Positions 24,609 through 32,682 of a stretch of 34,368 nt of DNA are shown piece by piece (the first letter of the stretch is position 1; every line of letters starts with the position of its first letter). The notes below the pieces were generated by a model. It was not told the DNA's origin, made no database searches, and worked only from the letters and a program-made list of their open reading frames with translations. The position numbers and the translations under genes are program-made. Origin of the DNA: Chloroflexota bacterium (GTDB taxonomy: Bacteria; Chloroflexota; Dehalococcoidia; DSTF01; RBG-16-68-14); contig JADFPV010000028.1 of NCBI GenBank assembly GCA_022562155.1, positions 1 through 34,368 of the forward strand. The letters are read 5' to 3'.

Positions 24609-25913
24609 TTACGCCAGATGCTCTTTAGCGGCCTCGGCCCATTCCACCACCTCGCGTACGGCGTTCTTTACTTCGGTAGCATGGGGTCCTATCAGAGCTT
24701 CTTGTAGCTCAGCTACTTGAACTGTAGCCAGCCGACTTCGCGCCCCCCTTATCGCGTCGCGGACGTCCAAATCCGGCGCTCGGAACGCGTCGATGGCGTT
24801 CTTGATCTCTTTCCTCACCTTCTCCGACGGATAGTGCTCCAGTGACGGGCCGGGCGGTTCTTCGTCTTCCTCATCCTCTTCTGAGATCGCTACTGAAAGG
24901 TCGGGGTTCTGAAGCTCAGGTGGCAGATCGTCTTCTTGCTCAGCCTCGATGTCCACGATCTTCTTGGCCAGCTCCTCATAGGCTTCCCGGTCTTCCAAGA
25001 AGATCTTGCGTAACATTCGAATGTCGCCGTGAGGATTGCCTGCCTGAATAGCTGCGAAGGCAAGCTGCAGCATGTCGGCCGCATCATCCGGGTAGTCTCC
25101 TTGGACCTTCGCCATCAATCTTCCTACATCGCGGAAGCGCTCTACTTGACGCAGCAATAGGTGATACTGTCCAGGCTTACCCAGGTCGTCCAGATAAGCA
25201 TCTATATACCGGATGGCGCGCAGTTGAACTACCGCGTAGGCCTTGTCGCCTCCTGCAGCGAGTTGTAAAGCACCGGCGACTTCCTCGAGGCTATCATCAT
25301 CAGCCCATTCGATCTCTTCTACGTTTGCCGCGTCCCTTAGGGCAAGCAACAGGTTGATGTCCGTGTATCGGACTTTGAGATTCTCTGTTAGTTGCTCGCG
25401 CTGTTCCATTCTGAACAGGTCGTCTTCATCTATATCATCTGGCTCGAGGATAATTGCCTCAATCCACTCAAGTCCGTCATATCCACCTTCGATCTGGAGG
25501 CGCTTAATCAGAGCCAGACGTCGGTTTCCGTTCCGTACGGTTCCGTCGGGTCGAATCCAGAAAGGGGTCTCCTGCCTACGCCGCAACCAATCGTCCTTCA
25601 AAGCCTCCGTGTCCTTCGAAGGCCGCCCTACGACGCGATTCCCCTCGAGATCTAGACCGGTGTCTAGAAGGATTGCGATCACTGATGCCTCGTCATCAGG
25701 GTTGTTCTCTGGGTCGAGTGAGCGTTCAAGCTTCGACTCCACGAGGACCTTGTCCGCCGCAAATCTGCGATTGTCTACGTTTAGGAGAAGGGCTTCAACC
25801 GGAACCCTGTAAACCGGCTCCTCCCGCCATTGGCCCTTGGCCCAGAGCCGAAACGTACGGCCGGTCTCTTCCTTCTTCTCGGTTAGTAGGCTTGTTCGTT
25901 CAGCTGCGTCCAT
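24609..25913 (-). CDS. ParB-like (ParB/sulfiredoxin fold) protein of a putative defence operon
   Basis: The ATG at 25913 follows GAGGAG; the 33 residues before it in the ORF track are not needed. The N-terminus has the ParB-like fold: YRVPVEALLLNVDNRRF, then WIRPDGTVRNGNRRLALIKRL with GNRR at 129-132, the nucleotide-contacting motif of the fold. A helical region with a likely HTH or dimerisation helix follows (VRYTDINLLLALRDAANVEEI). The C-terminus is long, acidic and helical (EAEQEDDLPPELQ, EEDEEDEEPPG), possibly a protein-binding arm. It is the first gene of the operon. It is unlikely to be a chromosome-partitioning ParB because no ParA is present. It may sense DNA or bind nucleotides for the helicase. 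Confidence 0.78.
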   Translation of the reverse strand: MDAAERTSLLTEKKEETGRTFRLWAKGQWREEPVYRVPVEALLLNVDNRRFAADKVLVESKLERSLDPENNPDDEASVIAILLDTGLDLEGNRVVGRPSKDTEALKDDWLRRRQETPFWIRPDGTVRNGNRRLALIKRLQIEGGYDGLEWIEAIILEPDDIDEDDLFRMEQREQLTENLKVRYTDINLLLALRDAANVEEIEWADDDSLEEVAGALQLAAGGDKAYAVVQLRAIRYIDAYLDDLGKPGQYHLLLRQVERFRDVGRLMAKVQGDYPDDAADMLQLAFAAIQAGNPHGDIRMLRKIFLEDREAYEELAKKIVDIEAEQEDDLPPELQNPDLSVAISEEDEEDEEPPGPSLEHYPSEKVRKEIKNAIDAFRAPDLDVRDAIRGARSRLATVQVAELQEALIGPHATEVKNAVREVVEWAEAAKEHLA

Positions 25914-25999
25914 TCGGAACTCCTCAATCTGGGGTATGACGTGAGCGCCTGATCCAAGCGGCCGCCCGACCGCGCCCCTTCGAGAGCGCCTATCAGCAG

Positions 26000-26036
26000 A
26001 GCATAACGCCATGCGGGACTAATGGACAACGTTATG
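26000..26036 (-). promoter_or_regulatory. Candidate promoter with inverted repeat for the ParB-like operon
   Basis: On the minus strand TTGTCC (26029-26024), an 18-base spacer and TATGCT (26005-26000) point toward the ParB-like gene. The inverted repeat CATAACG (26002-26008) and CGTTATG (26030-26036) brackets it, as an operator would. Confidence 0.35.
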
Positions 26037-26114
26037 TGTTCAAGTATTAATGCTGGGCTTGCATGCGGATCAGGAGAGACTTACCATGGCGCTAATGAGC
26101 AAAGGCATAAGCCC

Positions 26115-26143
26115 TTGACGAGATTGGAGATTCCCCTTACGAT
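26115..26143 (+). promoter_or_regulatory. Candidate sigma70 promoter for the DNA methyltransferase
   Basis: TTGACG (26115-26120), a 17-base spacer and TACGAT (26138-26143, four of six) point to the methyltransferase at 26195. The expected leader is about 45 bases. Confidence 0.55.
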
Positions 26144-26194
26144 GACCTCGAACATGAGCCACACTCACACCACAGGTTCCGGGCGCCAGGAGCC

Positions 26195-27061
26195 ATGAAA
26201 GAGAAGAGACGCAACGGCTCCAAAGCCATTGCGCCCTTCAAAAACAAGATACTGCAAGGGGACTGCTTGGACATTCTGGCGGGACTGCCCAGGGAGAGTG
26301 TCAACCTCATTGTGACGTCGCCTCCTTATGCAGACAACCGAAAGAGCAGCTATGAAGGCGTTCCGATTGACGGCTACGTTGACTGGTTCCTTGAGCGGTC
26401 AGCACAGTTCCAAAGGGTCCTCCGTTCCGATGGGTCATTCATCCTCAATGTTAAGGAGCGAACAGTAAAAGGAGAGAAGGGGACGTACATCTTGGAGCTC
26501 GTTCTGGCGCTGAAAGACCAAGGCTGGCGATGGACCGAAGAATACATATGGCACAAAAAGAATAGTTATCCAGGCAAGTGGCCCAACAGGTTCCGAGATG
26601 CGTGGGAAAGATGCCTCCACTTCACGAAGCAAAAGAGTTTCAAGATGTTTCAAGAATCAGTCATGGTCCCAACTGGTGACTGGGCTAAAGGCCGACTGAG
26701 TAGGCTAAGCCAAGTGGATAGACTACGGGCGGAGTCCAGCGCGCAAAACGGGTTCGCCAAGAACGTATCGAATTGGGTTGGTCGAGACGCCGCATATCCA
26801 ACAAACGTTCTTCACCTCGCCACTGAATGCAAGAACCGTCAGCACAGTGCGCCCTTCCCGGTCTCGTTGCCTGCGTGGTTCATTAAGCTGTTCACAGAAG
26901 ACGGCGACATTGTCCTTGATCCTTTTATTGGTGCTGGGACAACCGCCGTGGCATGCCATCAGCTTGATCGGCAATTCATCGGTATTGACTCTAATCCTTC
27001 GTATGTCGCGCTTGCCCGGTCGGCGGTGGCCAACCTCAAGAGACACCCCGTTCAGCGGTAG
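26195..27061 (+). CDS. Site-specific DNA methyltransferase, beta class, probably m4C
   Basis: The ATG follows CAGGAGCC. Motif IV, TSPPY (residues 41-45), comes first. The SAM-binding motif I, DPFIGAGTTAVAC, comes near the C-terminus. This circular order is the beta class, and S-P-P-Y rather than D-P-P-Y is typical of N4-cytosine methylation (as in M.BamHI-type enzymes), so m4C is the likeliest product. The conserved HSAPFPVSLPAWFIKLF segment before motif I supports this. The central region (LHFTKQKSFKMFQESVMVPTGDW...) would recognise the target. The gene is divergent from the ParB-helicase-nuclease operon, across about 280 bases holding two candidate promoters. It most likely protects host DNA from that operon. 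The target sequence is unknown. Confidence 0.9.
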   Translation: MKEKRRNGSKAIAPFKNKILQGDCLDILAGLPRESVNLIVTSPPYADNRKSSYEGVPIDGYVDWFLERSAQFQRVLRSDGSFILNVKERTVKGEKGTYILELVLALKDQGWRWTEEYIWHKKNSYPGKWPNRFRDAWERCLHFTKQKSFKMFQESVMVPTGDWAKGRLSRLSQVDRLRAESSAQNGFAKNVSNWVGRDAAYPTNVLHLATECKNRQHSAPFPVSLPAWFIKLFTEDGDIVLDPFIGAGTTAVACHQLDRQFIGIDSNPSYVALARSAVANLKRHPVQR

Positions 27062-27099
27062 ATCTTCGGATGTCGGCCACGGCGGCTCCCCCATGCCAC

Positions 27100-27149
27100 A
27101 TCCCCCTCTGAGCTAACCCGCCTCCCGCGTACGATCTCCTGATCAGGAA
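27100..27149 (+). repeat. Leader repeat, copy with gene
   Basis: ATCCCCCTCTGAGCTAACCCGCC...ACGATCTCCTGATCAGGAA. It agrees with the copy at 32802 at 37 of 38 positions in the core and precedes the 145-residue gene at 27164. Confidence 0.8.
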
Positions 27150-27163
27150 GTAGCAGGAAGATC

Positions 27164-27601
27164 GTGATGCCGGAGACACCAGCGACCAGCGACAAGGGAC
27201 CAGCGTCCAGCCAACCAGCGTCCAGCAGTCCAGCATCAAGCATCCAGCGTCCAGCCTCCAAACGAGGCGGCCGGCGTCCCGGCGCGGGCGCGCCCAAAGG
27301 CAACATGAACGCCCTGAAATCGGGGCGCTACTCAACCCGCGTCCGCGCCCTCCGAGGCGCCATGGGGGCCATCCCCCGCACTGCCGGCCTCCTCGTCCAG
27401 CTCACCGGCCGCGACCGGCGCAAAATGGAACTCCTCGCCTATGGCCTGCAGTTCTACGCGGAAATCCTGTTCCATATGGCGCGCGGAGGTTCACTCGAAG
27501 ACCTCAACAACATCCGCGTCCGCAACCGCGTCATCTCCGCCATCCCTGTCAGAGACACCAAGCAGATGGTCAGCACAATCCAGGACGCCTTCAATGCCTA
27601 A
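27164..27601 (+). CDS. Hypothetical protein with GAPKGNxNALKSGRYS motif
   Basis: The GTG at 27164 (or ATG at 27167) follows AGGAAG. The first ~40 residues are low complexity (GPASSQPASSSPASS), encoded by repeated CCAGCG/CCAGC units. RGGRRPGAGAPKGNMNALKSGRYS follows, a motif common in small proteins and terminase-small-subunit-like or mobile-element-linked proteins. A helical C-terminal half (TGRDRRKMELLAYGLQFYAEILFHMAR) completes it. I do not assign a function. The gene shares a leader repeat with the gene at 32955, which carries a related motif. Confidence 0.65.
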   Translation: MMPETPATSDKGPASSQPASSSPASSIQRPASKRGGRRPGAGAPKGNMNALKSGRYSTRVRALRGAMGAIPRTAGLLVQLTGRDRRKMELLAYGLQFYAEILFHMARGGSLEDLNNIRVRNRVISAIPVRDTKQMVSTIQDAFNA

Positions 27602-27630
27602 CACATCGAACGTCGAACCTCCGAAGCCTT

Positions 27631-27660
27631 GCAGTCGTCGCAACGACTGCCAAGCTCAGC
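27631..27660. repeat. Hairpin element, GCAGTCGT type
   Basis: GCAGTCGT-CGCA-ACGACTGC followed by CAAGCTCAGC, the same linker as in the other hairpin elements, just after the 145-residue gene. Confidence 0.65.
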
Positions 27661-27676
27661 TCCGTCCTGAGGTCCC

Positions 27677-27825
27677 CCCTGAGCACGTCGAAGGGCCTGT
27701 CGCCTGCCCTGAGCGGAGCCGAAGGGAAGGGCGAAGCTCAGCCGTGTTCGATGCCTAGCGCCACCACCGTACACCTCCCCTCTCCCTGTATGGGAGAGGC
27801 ATGTCCTGAGCGAATTCGAAAGGGG
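27677..27825. repeat. Cluster of CCTGAGC...GAAGG repeats
   Basis: CCCTGAGCACGTCGAAGGG (27677-27695), CCCTGAGCGGAGCCGAAGGG (27707-27726) and CCTGAGCGAATTCGAAAGG (from 27805) are variants of one imperfect palindrome. It is the widespread intergenic CCCTTCGAC..GCTCAGGG class. A CCTCTCCC/GGGAGAGG hairpin lies between the second and third copies. Confidence 0.7.
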
Positions 27826-27966
27826 CCGGGGGAGAGGGCCAGAACAATTCTGTATCCAGACCAGAATTCAATCATCGAATTCGACGCAACCCGAGCCTGC
27901 CGGCCCGTCTTTCCCGCGAAGTCATTCAAACAATCAGCTAGAATACCGGCGCAGAAGGAGGTCACC

Positions 27967-29286
27967 ATGAAACTGCCGGCCAGAGGACTCACCCGCGACG
28001 AGATCGACCAGCAGCTCCAGCAGGAAGCCACCAAGGACGTCGACTGGAAGGGCGGCAAGCTCTGGACCCTCGTCTACTACGCCGGCGATGACGTCGCCGA
28101 AGTCCTCGGTGAGACGTTCAAGTCCTACCTCTACACCAACGGCCTCGGCCCCACCGCCTTCAAGAGCCTCAAGCGATTCGAGTCCGAGGTCATCGCCATG
28201 ACCGCCAACCTCCTCGGCGATGACAATGCCATCGGCAACATGACCACCGGCGGCACCGAGAGCATCCTCATGGCGACCAAGGCCGCCCGCGACTGGGCCC
28301 GCGACCAAGTCCCGCACATCACCGAGCCCGAACTCATCGTGCCCGTCACCGCCCACCCCGCCTTCGACAAGGCCGCCCACTACCTGGGTGTCACGCTCAA
28401 GCGCGTCCCCATCCGCGACGACCTCCGCGTCGACCTCGATCAGCTCGAAGCCGCGATCACGCCGAACACCATCATGCTCGTCGGCTCCGCCCCAAACTAC
28501 CCCTACGGCACCATCGACGACATCCCCAAGATCGCCGGCATGGCGCTCGCTCGCGGCATCCTCTGCCACGTCGACTCCTGCCTTGGCGGTTTCTTCCTGC
28601 CCTTCATGCGGAAGCTGGGCGAACCGGTGCCTCGGTTCGACTTCACCGTCCCCGGCGTCACCTCCATCTCCGCCGACCTGCACAAGTACGGCTACTCCGT
28701 CCGTGGCACCTCCACCATCATGTACCGCGACGGGGACCTGCGCCGGTATCAGTTCTTCAGCCGCGCCGACTGGCCGGGCGGCCTCTACGGCTCCCCGACC
28801 ATGACCGGCAGCCGCCCCGGCGCCGCCATCGCCGCCTCTTGGGCATTGATGCAGTATCTCGGCGAGGAAGGCTACCTCGACCGCGTCAAGTCGACCATGG
28901 ACACCACTCGAAAGCTCATCGAAGGGATCAACGACATCCCCGGCCTCACCGTCCGCGGCGAGCCCGACATGGCCGTGTTCGCCTTCGGCTCGGACGACTT
29001 CGACTGCTATGCGCTCTCCAGCGCCATGCGCAAACGCTCGTGGGACATCGAACGCCTCCAGCGGCCCAAGAACCTCCACCTCGTCGTCACCCCGAACCAC
29101 GAGAGCGTCGCCGACCAGTTCCTCACCGACCTCCGTGAGGCCTCCGACGAAGTACGGGACCAGCCGGCCACCGAGAGCGGCGAGCCGGCCATCTATGGCG
29201 CGCTGGAGTCAATCGAAGACACATCCAATGTGAACGACCTCATCCTAAACTTCATCGACTCTCTCACCCGCATCGAGTCCGAGTAA
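27967..29286 (+). CDS. PLP-dependent group II decarboxylase / sphingosine-1-phosphate lyase-like
   Basis: The ATG at 27967 follows AGGAGGTCACC at ideal spacing, so the 72 upstream residues of the ORF are excluded. Fold-type I PLP features are visible: MTTGGTESILMATKAAR (phosphate cup), VTAHPAFDKAAHYLG, CHVDSCLGGFFLPF with the PLP-contacting Asp, and SADLHKYGYSVRGTSTIMYR with the Schiff-base Lys. These match the glutamate decarboxylase/S1P-lyase branch. It is about 439 residues, near the usual length. The reaction is decarboxylation or retro-aldol cleavage of an amine or sphingoid-like substrate; I cannot choose between them. It lies between the two accessory gene clusters with no metabolic partners. 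Confidence 0.88.
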   Translation: MKLPARGLTRDEIDQQLQQEATKDVDWKGGKLWTLVYYAGDDVAEVLGETFKSYLYTNGLGPTAFKSLKRFESEVIAMTANLLGDDNAIGNMTTGGTESILMATKAARDWARDQVPHITEPELIVPVTAHPAFDKAAHYLGVTLKRVPIRDDLRVDLDQLEAAITPNTIMLVGSAPNYPYGTIDDIPKIAGMALARGILCHVDSCLGGFFLPFMRKLGEPVPRFDFTVPGVTSISADLHKYGYSVRGTSTIMYRDGDLRRYQFFSRADWPGGLYGSPTMTGSRPGAAIAASWALMQYLGEEGYLDRVKSTMDTTRKLIEGINDIPGLTVRGEPDMAVFAFGSDDFDCYALSSAMRKRSWDIERLQRPKNLHLVVTPNHESVADQFLTDLREASDEVRDQPATESGEPAIYGALESIEDTSNVNDLILNFIDSLTRIESE

Positions 29287-29430
29287 GCGCGGCCAAGTTG
29301 GTCTTGGTCTCCGCTCAGCCGCTCCGCCCAGAGGCTCTTCAATCATTCAATATGCGTCTCGTATACTCCGGTTGGTATAGGTGGTCTTTGCTGTAAGTAT
29401 AGGTCTTGATGCCAATCCTGCTTGCGTTAT

Positions 29431-29943
29431 CTATGTCCAGAACTCGGTTCTCTCGGTGTAACTTGCGACGTCGACGATTCGGCGCATCCCCCCAGCCTTA
29501 TCGAACGTTGCAAGGATGAGATTGTACTCCACGGCTGTACTAGCTATCCACAGATCATTCTCCTGAATTCCCAGCTCCTTGCCGGTGGTAGAGTCGACTA
29601 GGTCCTCCACATACTTTTCCTTCAGCCTGCCTCGACGCCCTCTTGTCGCGTAGCGTTGGAACAGGCCAGCACGGATTCGACCAAACGTCTGGGCGGTGTG
29701 CTTTTCGATGGGAAGAATGACGTATTCATCCATTGCGGCCCTATATAGCCTGTGACGTTCAGCGTCAATGGCAGGCGACACACCAAGACCGTACTCGCCT
29801 TCTCCTATTGAGACTGATGAAACATAGATGAGAGCAGCGCTGCTGGCCAACCGGCTCCTCACAGACTCGTGTATCGGAGACTGGGCGTCCCACACGGCGC
29901 TGGCAATATTGGTGTCCAGAAGGTAGCCGTCAGAAGGCGGCAC
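29431..29943 (-). CDS. PIN-domain protein downstream of an N6-adenine methyltransferase
   Basis: The 170 residues form one PIN domain with the four acidic residues present: D10 in YLLDTNIASAVW, E48/E50 in SIGEGEYG, D130 in ENDLWIASTAVEYNLILATFD, and D148. The domain is a metal-dependent nuclease, usually a ribonuclease as in VapC toxins. It is longer than typical VapC (about 130 residues), with an insertion (RYATRGRRGRLKEKYVEDLVDSTTGKEL). There is no small antitoxin directly upstream. It begins eight bases after the end of the large methyltransferase gene and should be co-transcribed with it. It may serve as that cluster's nuclease or toxin. Confidence 0.82.
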   Translation of the reverse strand: MPPSDGYLLDTNIASAVWDAQSPIHESVRSRLASSAALIYVSSVSIGEGEYGLGVSPAIDAERHRLYRAAMDEYVILPIEKHTAQTFGRIRAGLFQRYATRGRRGRLKEKYVEDLVDSTTGKELGIQENDLWIASTAVEYNLILATFDKAGGMRRIVDVASYTERTEFWT

Positions 29944-29951
29944 AGATGCCT

Positions 29952-32480
29952 CTAGTCAATCTCTGCCAGAGCTTCAGAGATGGCAGCGTCATCAACGATC
30001 GGTAGGCGTTGGAGGGTCGATGTCGCGGTTGCTCGACTCAACTCATCGGAGATGTAGCGGAATAGCGGTAGTGATGGCTTGAATTCCTGTGGAAAGTACT
30101 CGGTGAAGTCCACTGGCCCCGGGCGCGACTGACCCATGAAGAAGTCGAGAATGCGGCGCTCAACACGTGGTGAGAAGTCATACGCCCTTAGTACTTCTGC
30201 ATCGATCTGCAAAAGCAGATCTCTGCCCATTTCCATTGAAGTGATTGATGGGGCTCGAGCACCGCGCCACGCCACATATCGCCGGACGAGCGATGACACG
30301 GCCTGTGACTGCCTGGCGCTCATATTAGGTATGGGAAGTTCTTTCAGCGTTGAGATTCTAATGTCTCGTTGAGCCTCTTCCGTCGCAATGAAGGCGTTTG
30401 CAACGGGACCGTTGAGTATCGCGGCAAGAACTTCTATCGGTAACTCACTGTTTGGCCAAATGGCGTGGAAGTTCTGGTAACAAACGAGACCTTCTGAATC
30501 CGATGCGGCGGTGATTCTCCAATGTCCTCTGCTCCGTCTCCTAGCGTTGACGATAACCTTCGGATCGTCCCAGGGCCACTTGTATGCACCCGTCCGCTGG
30601 AACTCCGGGGAGACGTTGAGATACTCGGTGGCTGACACTCTATAGGGCTCAAGACTGTCTTCGACCGTGTGTAAGCCGCGAGCAAAATTCGACCGGGGCC
30701 GATCTGCGATTAGTTGTTCTGGATTGGTCCTCAGCGGGATTGAGAATTCGATGCCTCGATGGATCTCAGCCAGCTCACCCAGTCGAGGCATTCTTGTTGT
30801 GCCCTTCCATACATCCTGAAGCTGGCTGATCCAAATCTGGTCGTTGTCCAGTTCGGAGTAAACGGAATCGGCTTGAACCTCGCGTTGATACGAGGGGCGA
30901 TGCCACAAATAGAAGTCCTGAAGACCGTCGTCGTAGACCTCAGCTGCGGCCAGCCGAGATGTTGGCTTCCCAAGATCGTAAGCCAGGAGCAACGCCACGT
31001 CAGCCTCAGAATGCCGGAAGACGCTGTCAGGTAGAGCTACAACCTCCAACGACCCGTAAGTCTCTCTAAGCCGAGCCCTGCTTTCCTTGTAACCGAGCCC
31101 CGTCAGTGCAACTCTGGGAAGCACCAGGCCCATCATCGCCGGTGGTGACTGTAGGAGTCGTCGCAACAACTCGGCTGGCTTGTGTGCAGACGCGACAGGG
31201 GCGCTTCGCCGTTCTTCTTGGCTGAAGTCTTCGAAAGGCGGGTTGCTAAGAACGATGCTCGACCTGCGCAGCTGCTGATCGAATGTCGGCGACGAAAAGG
31301 CATCGCCGCGATCGAGCCGCCATCCATCGGGGTTCGGGTAGTCGGCCAGCATGAGTGAGAGCATGCCCACTTCCCTCGCAAAGTCATCGAGCTCAAGCCC
31401 AGCGAGCATCTGGACGAAGTAAGCATGCCTCTCATCGGACGTCATGGTAGGCGCCAGTAGATCGCGTAACCGCCTCATTGCAGCTACTAGGAAGACCGCG
31501 TGACCGGAGAAGGGTTCGAATACTTGTCGCTTGTCCTCGGGCAGGCTTTCAATCGGAAGGTGACTGACGATGTACTCGGCAATTTCTGGGGGAGTCCCAT
31601 GGATCCCAAGTGATTGCCTTGCCTCTGTGCTTACCAAGGTGTTCTCATACACAAAGGCTAGAGCGTCCACAGAAAGGTTCTGAAAATGGAAGCTATCCCG
31701 GATCTTGGCCCAGACTAACTCCTGCACATGCCGGTCATCGAGTACGTGCTCACGTTCTGCCTGATGAAAGTAGAAGTTCTCAACTGACCTAATGGCCTCT
31801 TCGGGGTCATCGTCGAGCCAGGTTCCCGGATGCTTGCGATCTGCGAGGATCTTCGCCGCCAACAGTCTGAAGAGAAGCCGGAAGAGCGCAGCGTAGGTCT
31901 TTGCGTCAACGGCTTGAGATCCTCCCAGCGTATTGACGGCCAAGGAGACCGTCTGGCGAAGGAGTCCATCAAGTTTCGTTCGTACCTCTCGCTCAAGCAG
32001 CGGGAGGAGACCTAAGTCGAAGAAGTCAAGCTGGGCGGTGTCGTCCGCGTTGCGTGCTGTCTTCGCGCTAAGCATGCGTCCTGGGAGCCAATCCTGACGG
32101 TGGCTCTTGAAGAGCGCTGGAATGGCTCGCATTGGAACTTGGTCAAGCAGTACAGGGGCCCCGTGACTCGTCATTTTCCAGCGGAATAAGTGTTGTTCCC
32201 GGACCTCAAAGATTTGCGGTGCGCCCAGTGACCTGTATCGCGCTACAAGAGGTTCACCCCTGGTCCCGTTGGCTGCGACAACCCCAAAGCACGCGTTTCG
32301 ATACGAAGGTGGTTCTTGCGCGAAAGCAGCCAACGGTATGGAATCTACTTCGCGGTCGCCCTGGACAATCTGAGCGAAAGAGTAGTCCTCCTGAAGCAGC
32401 TCATCCACATAGCCGATCCGTCTTAGCTCTTGCTTCAACAGATCGAACCGCTCGGTACGCGGGTCAGTCACGGGCGTCAC
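29952..32480 (-). CDS. Large N6-adenine DNA methyltransferase with C-terminal target-recognition region
   Basis: The product is 842 residues. Residues ~1-280 lack a recognisable nuclease and resemble the N-domain of type I/IIG methyltransferases. A linker GIHGTPPEIAEYIVSHL leads to motif I, EPFSGHAVFL (322-331), where the second Gly of the usual DPxxGxGxFL is Ala. Motif IV, NPPF, is at 413-416. After DSVFRHSEADVALLLAYDLG, a C-terminal region (PRLGELAEIHRGIEFSIPLR) looks like an HsdS-type target-recognition domain. The layout is that of a fused M-S methylase of the Eco57I/type IIG kind without its nuclease. The 5' end overlaps the small gene by 17 bases and the PIN gene follows. The altered motif I may weaken SAM binding. 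Confidence 0.85.
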   Translation of the reverse strand: MTPVTDPRTERFDLLKQELRRIGYVDELLQEDYSFAQIVQGDREVDSIPLAAFAQEPPSYRNACFGVVAANGTRGEPLVARYRSLGAPQIFEVREQHLFRWKMTSHGAPVLLDQVPMRAIPALFKSHRQDWLPGRMLSAKTARNADDTAQLDFFDLGLLPLLEREVRTKLDGLLRQTVSLAVNTLGGSQAVDAKTYAALFRLLFRLLAAKILADRKHPGTWLDDDPEEAIRSVENFYFHQAEREHVLDDRHVQELVWAKIRDSFHFQNLSVDALAFVYENTLVSTEARQSLGIHGTPPEIAEYIVSHLPIESLPEDKRQVFEPFSGHAVFLVAAMRRLRDLLAPTMTSDERHAYFVQMLAGLELDDFAREVGMLSLMLADYPNPDGWRLDRGDAFSSPTFDQQLRRSSIVLSNPPFEDFSQEERRSAPVASAHKPAELLRRLLQSPPAMMGLVLPRVALTGLGYKESRARLRETYGSLEVVALPDSVFRHSEADVALLLAYDLGKPTSRLAAAEVYDDGLQDFYLWHRPSYQREVQADSVYSELDNDQIWISQLQDVWKGTTRMPRLGELAEIHRGIEFSIPLRTNPEQLIADRPRSNFARGLHTVEDSLEPYRVSATEYLNVSPEFQRTGAYKWPWDDPKVIVNARRRSRGHWRITAASDSEGLVCYQNFHAIWPNSELPIEVLAAILNGPVANAFIATEEAQRDIRISTLKELPIPNMSARQSQAVSSLVRRYVAWRGARAPSITSMEMGRDLLLQIDAEVLRAYDFSPRVERRILDFFMGQSRPGPVDFTEYFPQEFKPSLPLFRYISDELSRATATSTLQRLPIVDDAAISEALAEID

Positions 32481-32682
32481 TCCTCGGCGGCTGTCGCCTC
32501 ACCTGTTTGCAGTACCTCTCGACCTCGCGTTGAGCTGCGTCGGAAAGGATCATACCTCCTATGTCGCTTAGACTTCGGTTCCAATACGGGCTGTTCCTTG
32601 ATGACCTGAGCTTGTGAAGCAGGGCATCCAAGTCTGGCTGCGAGCCGGCTGGGTATGAAATGGTCTTCCGCTTACGTGCCAT
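32464..32682 (-). CDS. Small basic protein, first gene of the methyltransferase-PIN operon
   Basis: The 72 residues start MARKRKTISYPAGSQPDLDALL and continue with WNRSLSDIGGMILSDAAQREVERY. The basic first segment and two helices allow a ribbon-helix-helix or similar DNA-binding fold, but I do not recognise a family. A TACAAT box ends only about ten bases before the ATG, so the message may have a very short leader. Translation probably couples to the methyltransferase, whose ATG lies inside this gene. Placement suggests a regulator or antitoxin; this is an inference. Confidence 0.6.
   Translation of the reverse strand: MARKRKTISYPAGSQPDLDALLHKLRSSRNSPYWNRSLSDIGGMILSDAAQREVERYCKQVRRQPPRSDARD

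Larger units (their letters stand above)
27602..27966. other. 365-base repeat-filled intergenic region
   Basis: No gene is seen. It carries the 27631 hairpin, three copies of a CCTGAGC...GAAGG repeat, a CCTCTCCC/GGGAGAGG hairpin (27779-27799) and a possible -10 TAGAAT (27939-27944) before the decarboxylase gene. The long ORF-track start at 27751 reads through these repeats and is not the real start. Confidence 0.6.

Noticed and set aside
24609-25913. Chromosome-partitioning ParB
   Set aside because: No ParA or parS-like sites nearby, and the neighbours are a helicase and nuclease-like gene; only the N-terminal fold is shared.
27934-29100. 388-residue minus-strand ORF opposite the decarboxylase
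   Set aside because: Gly/Val/Asp-rich shadow of a high-GC gene; the plus strand has clear PLP enzyme motifs and a strong ribosome site.
29431-29943. Classic VapBC toxin-antitoxin pair
   Set aside because: No VapB-like gene directly precedes the PIN gene; its upstream partner is the 842-residue methyltransferase.
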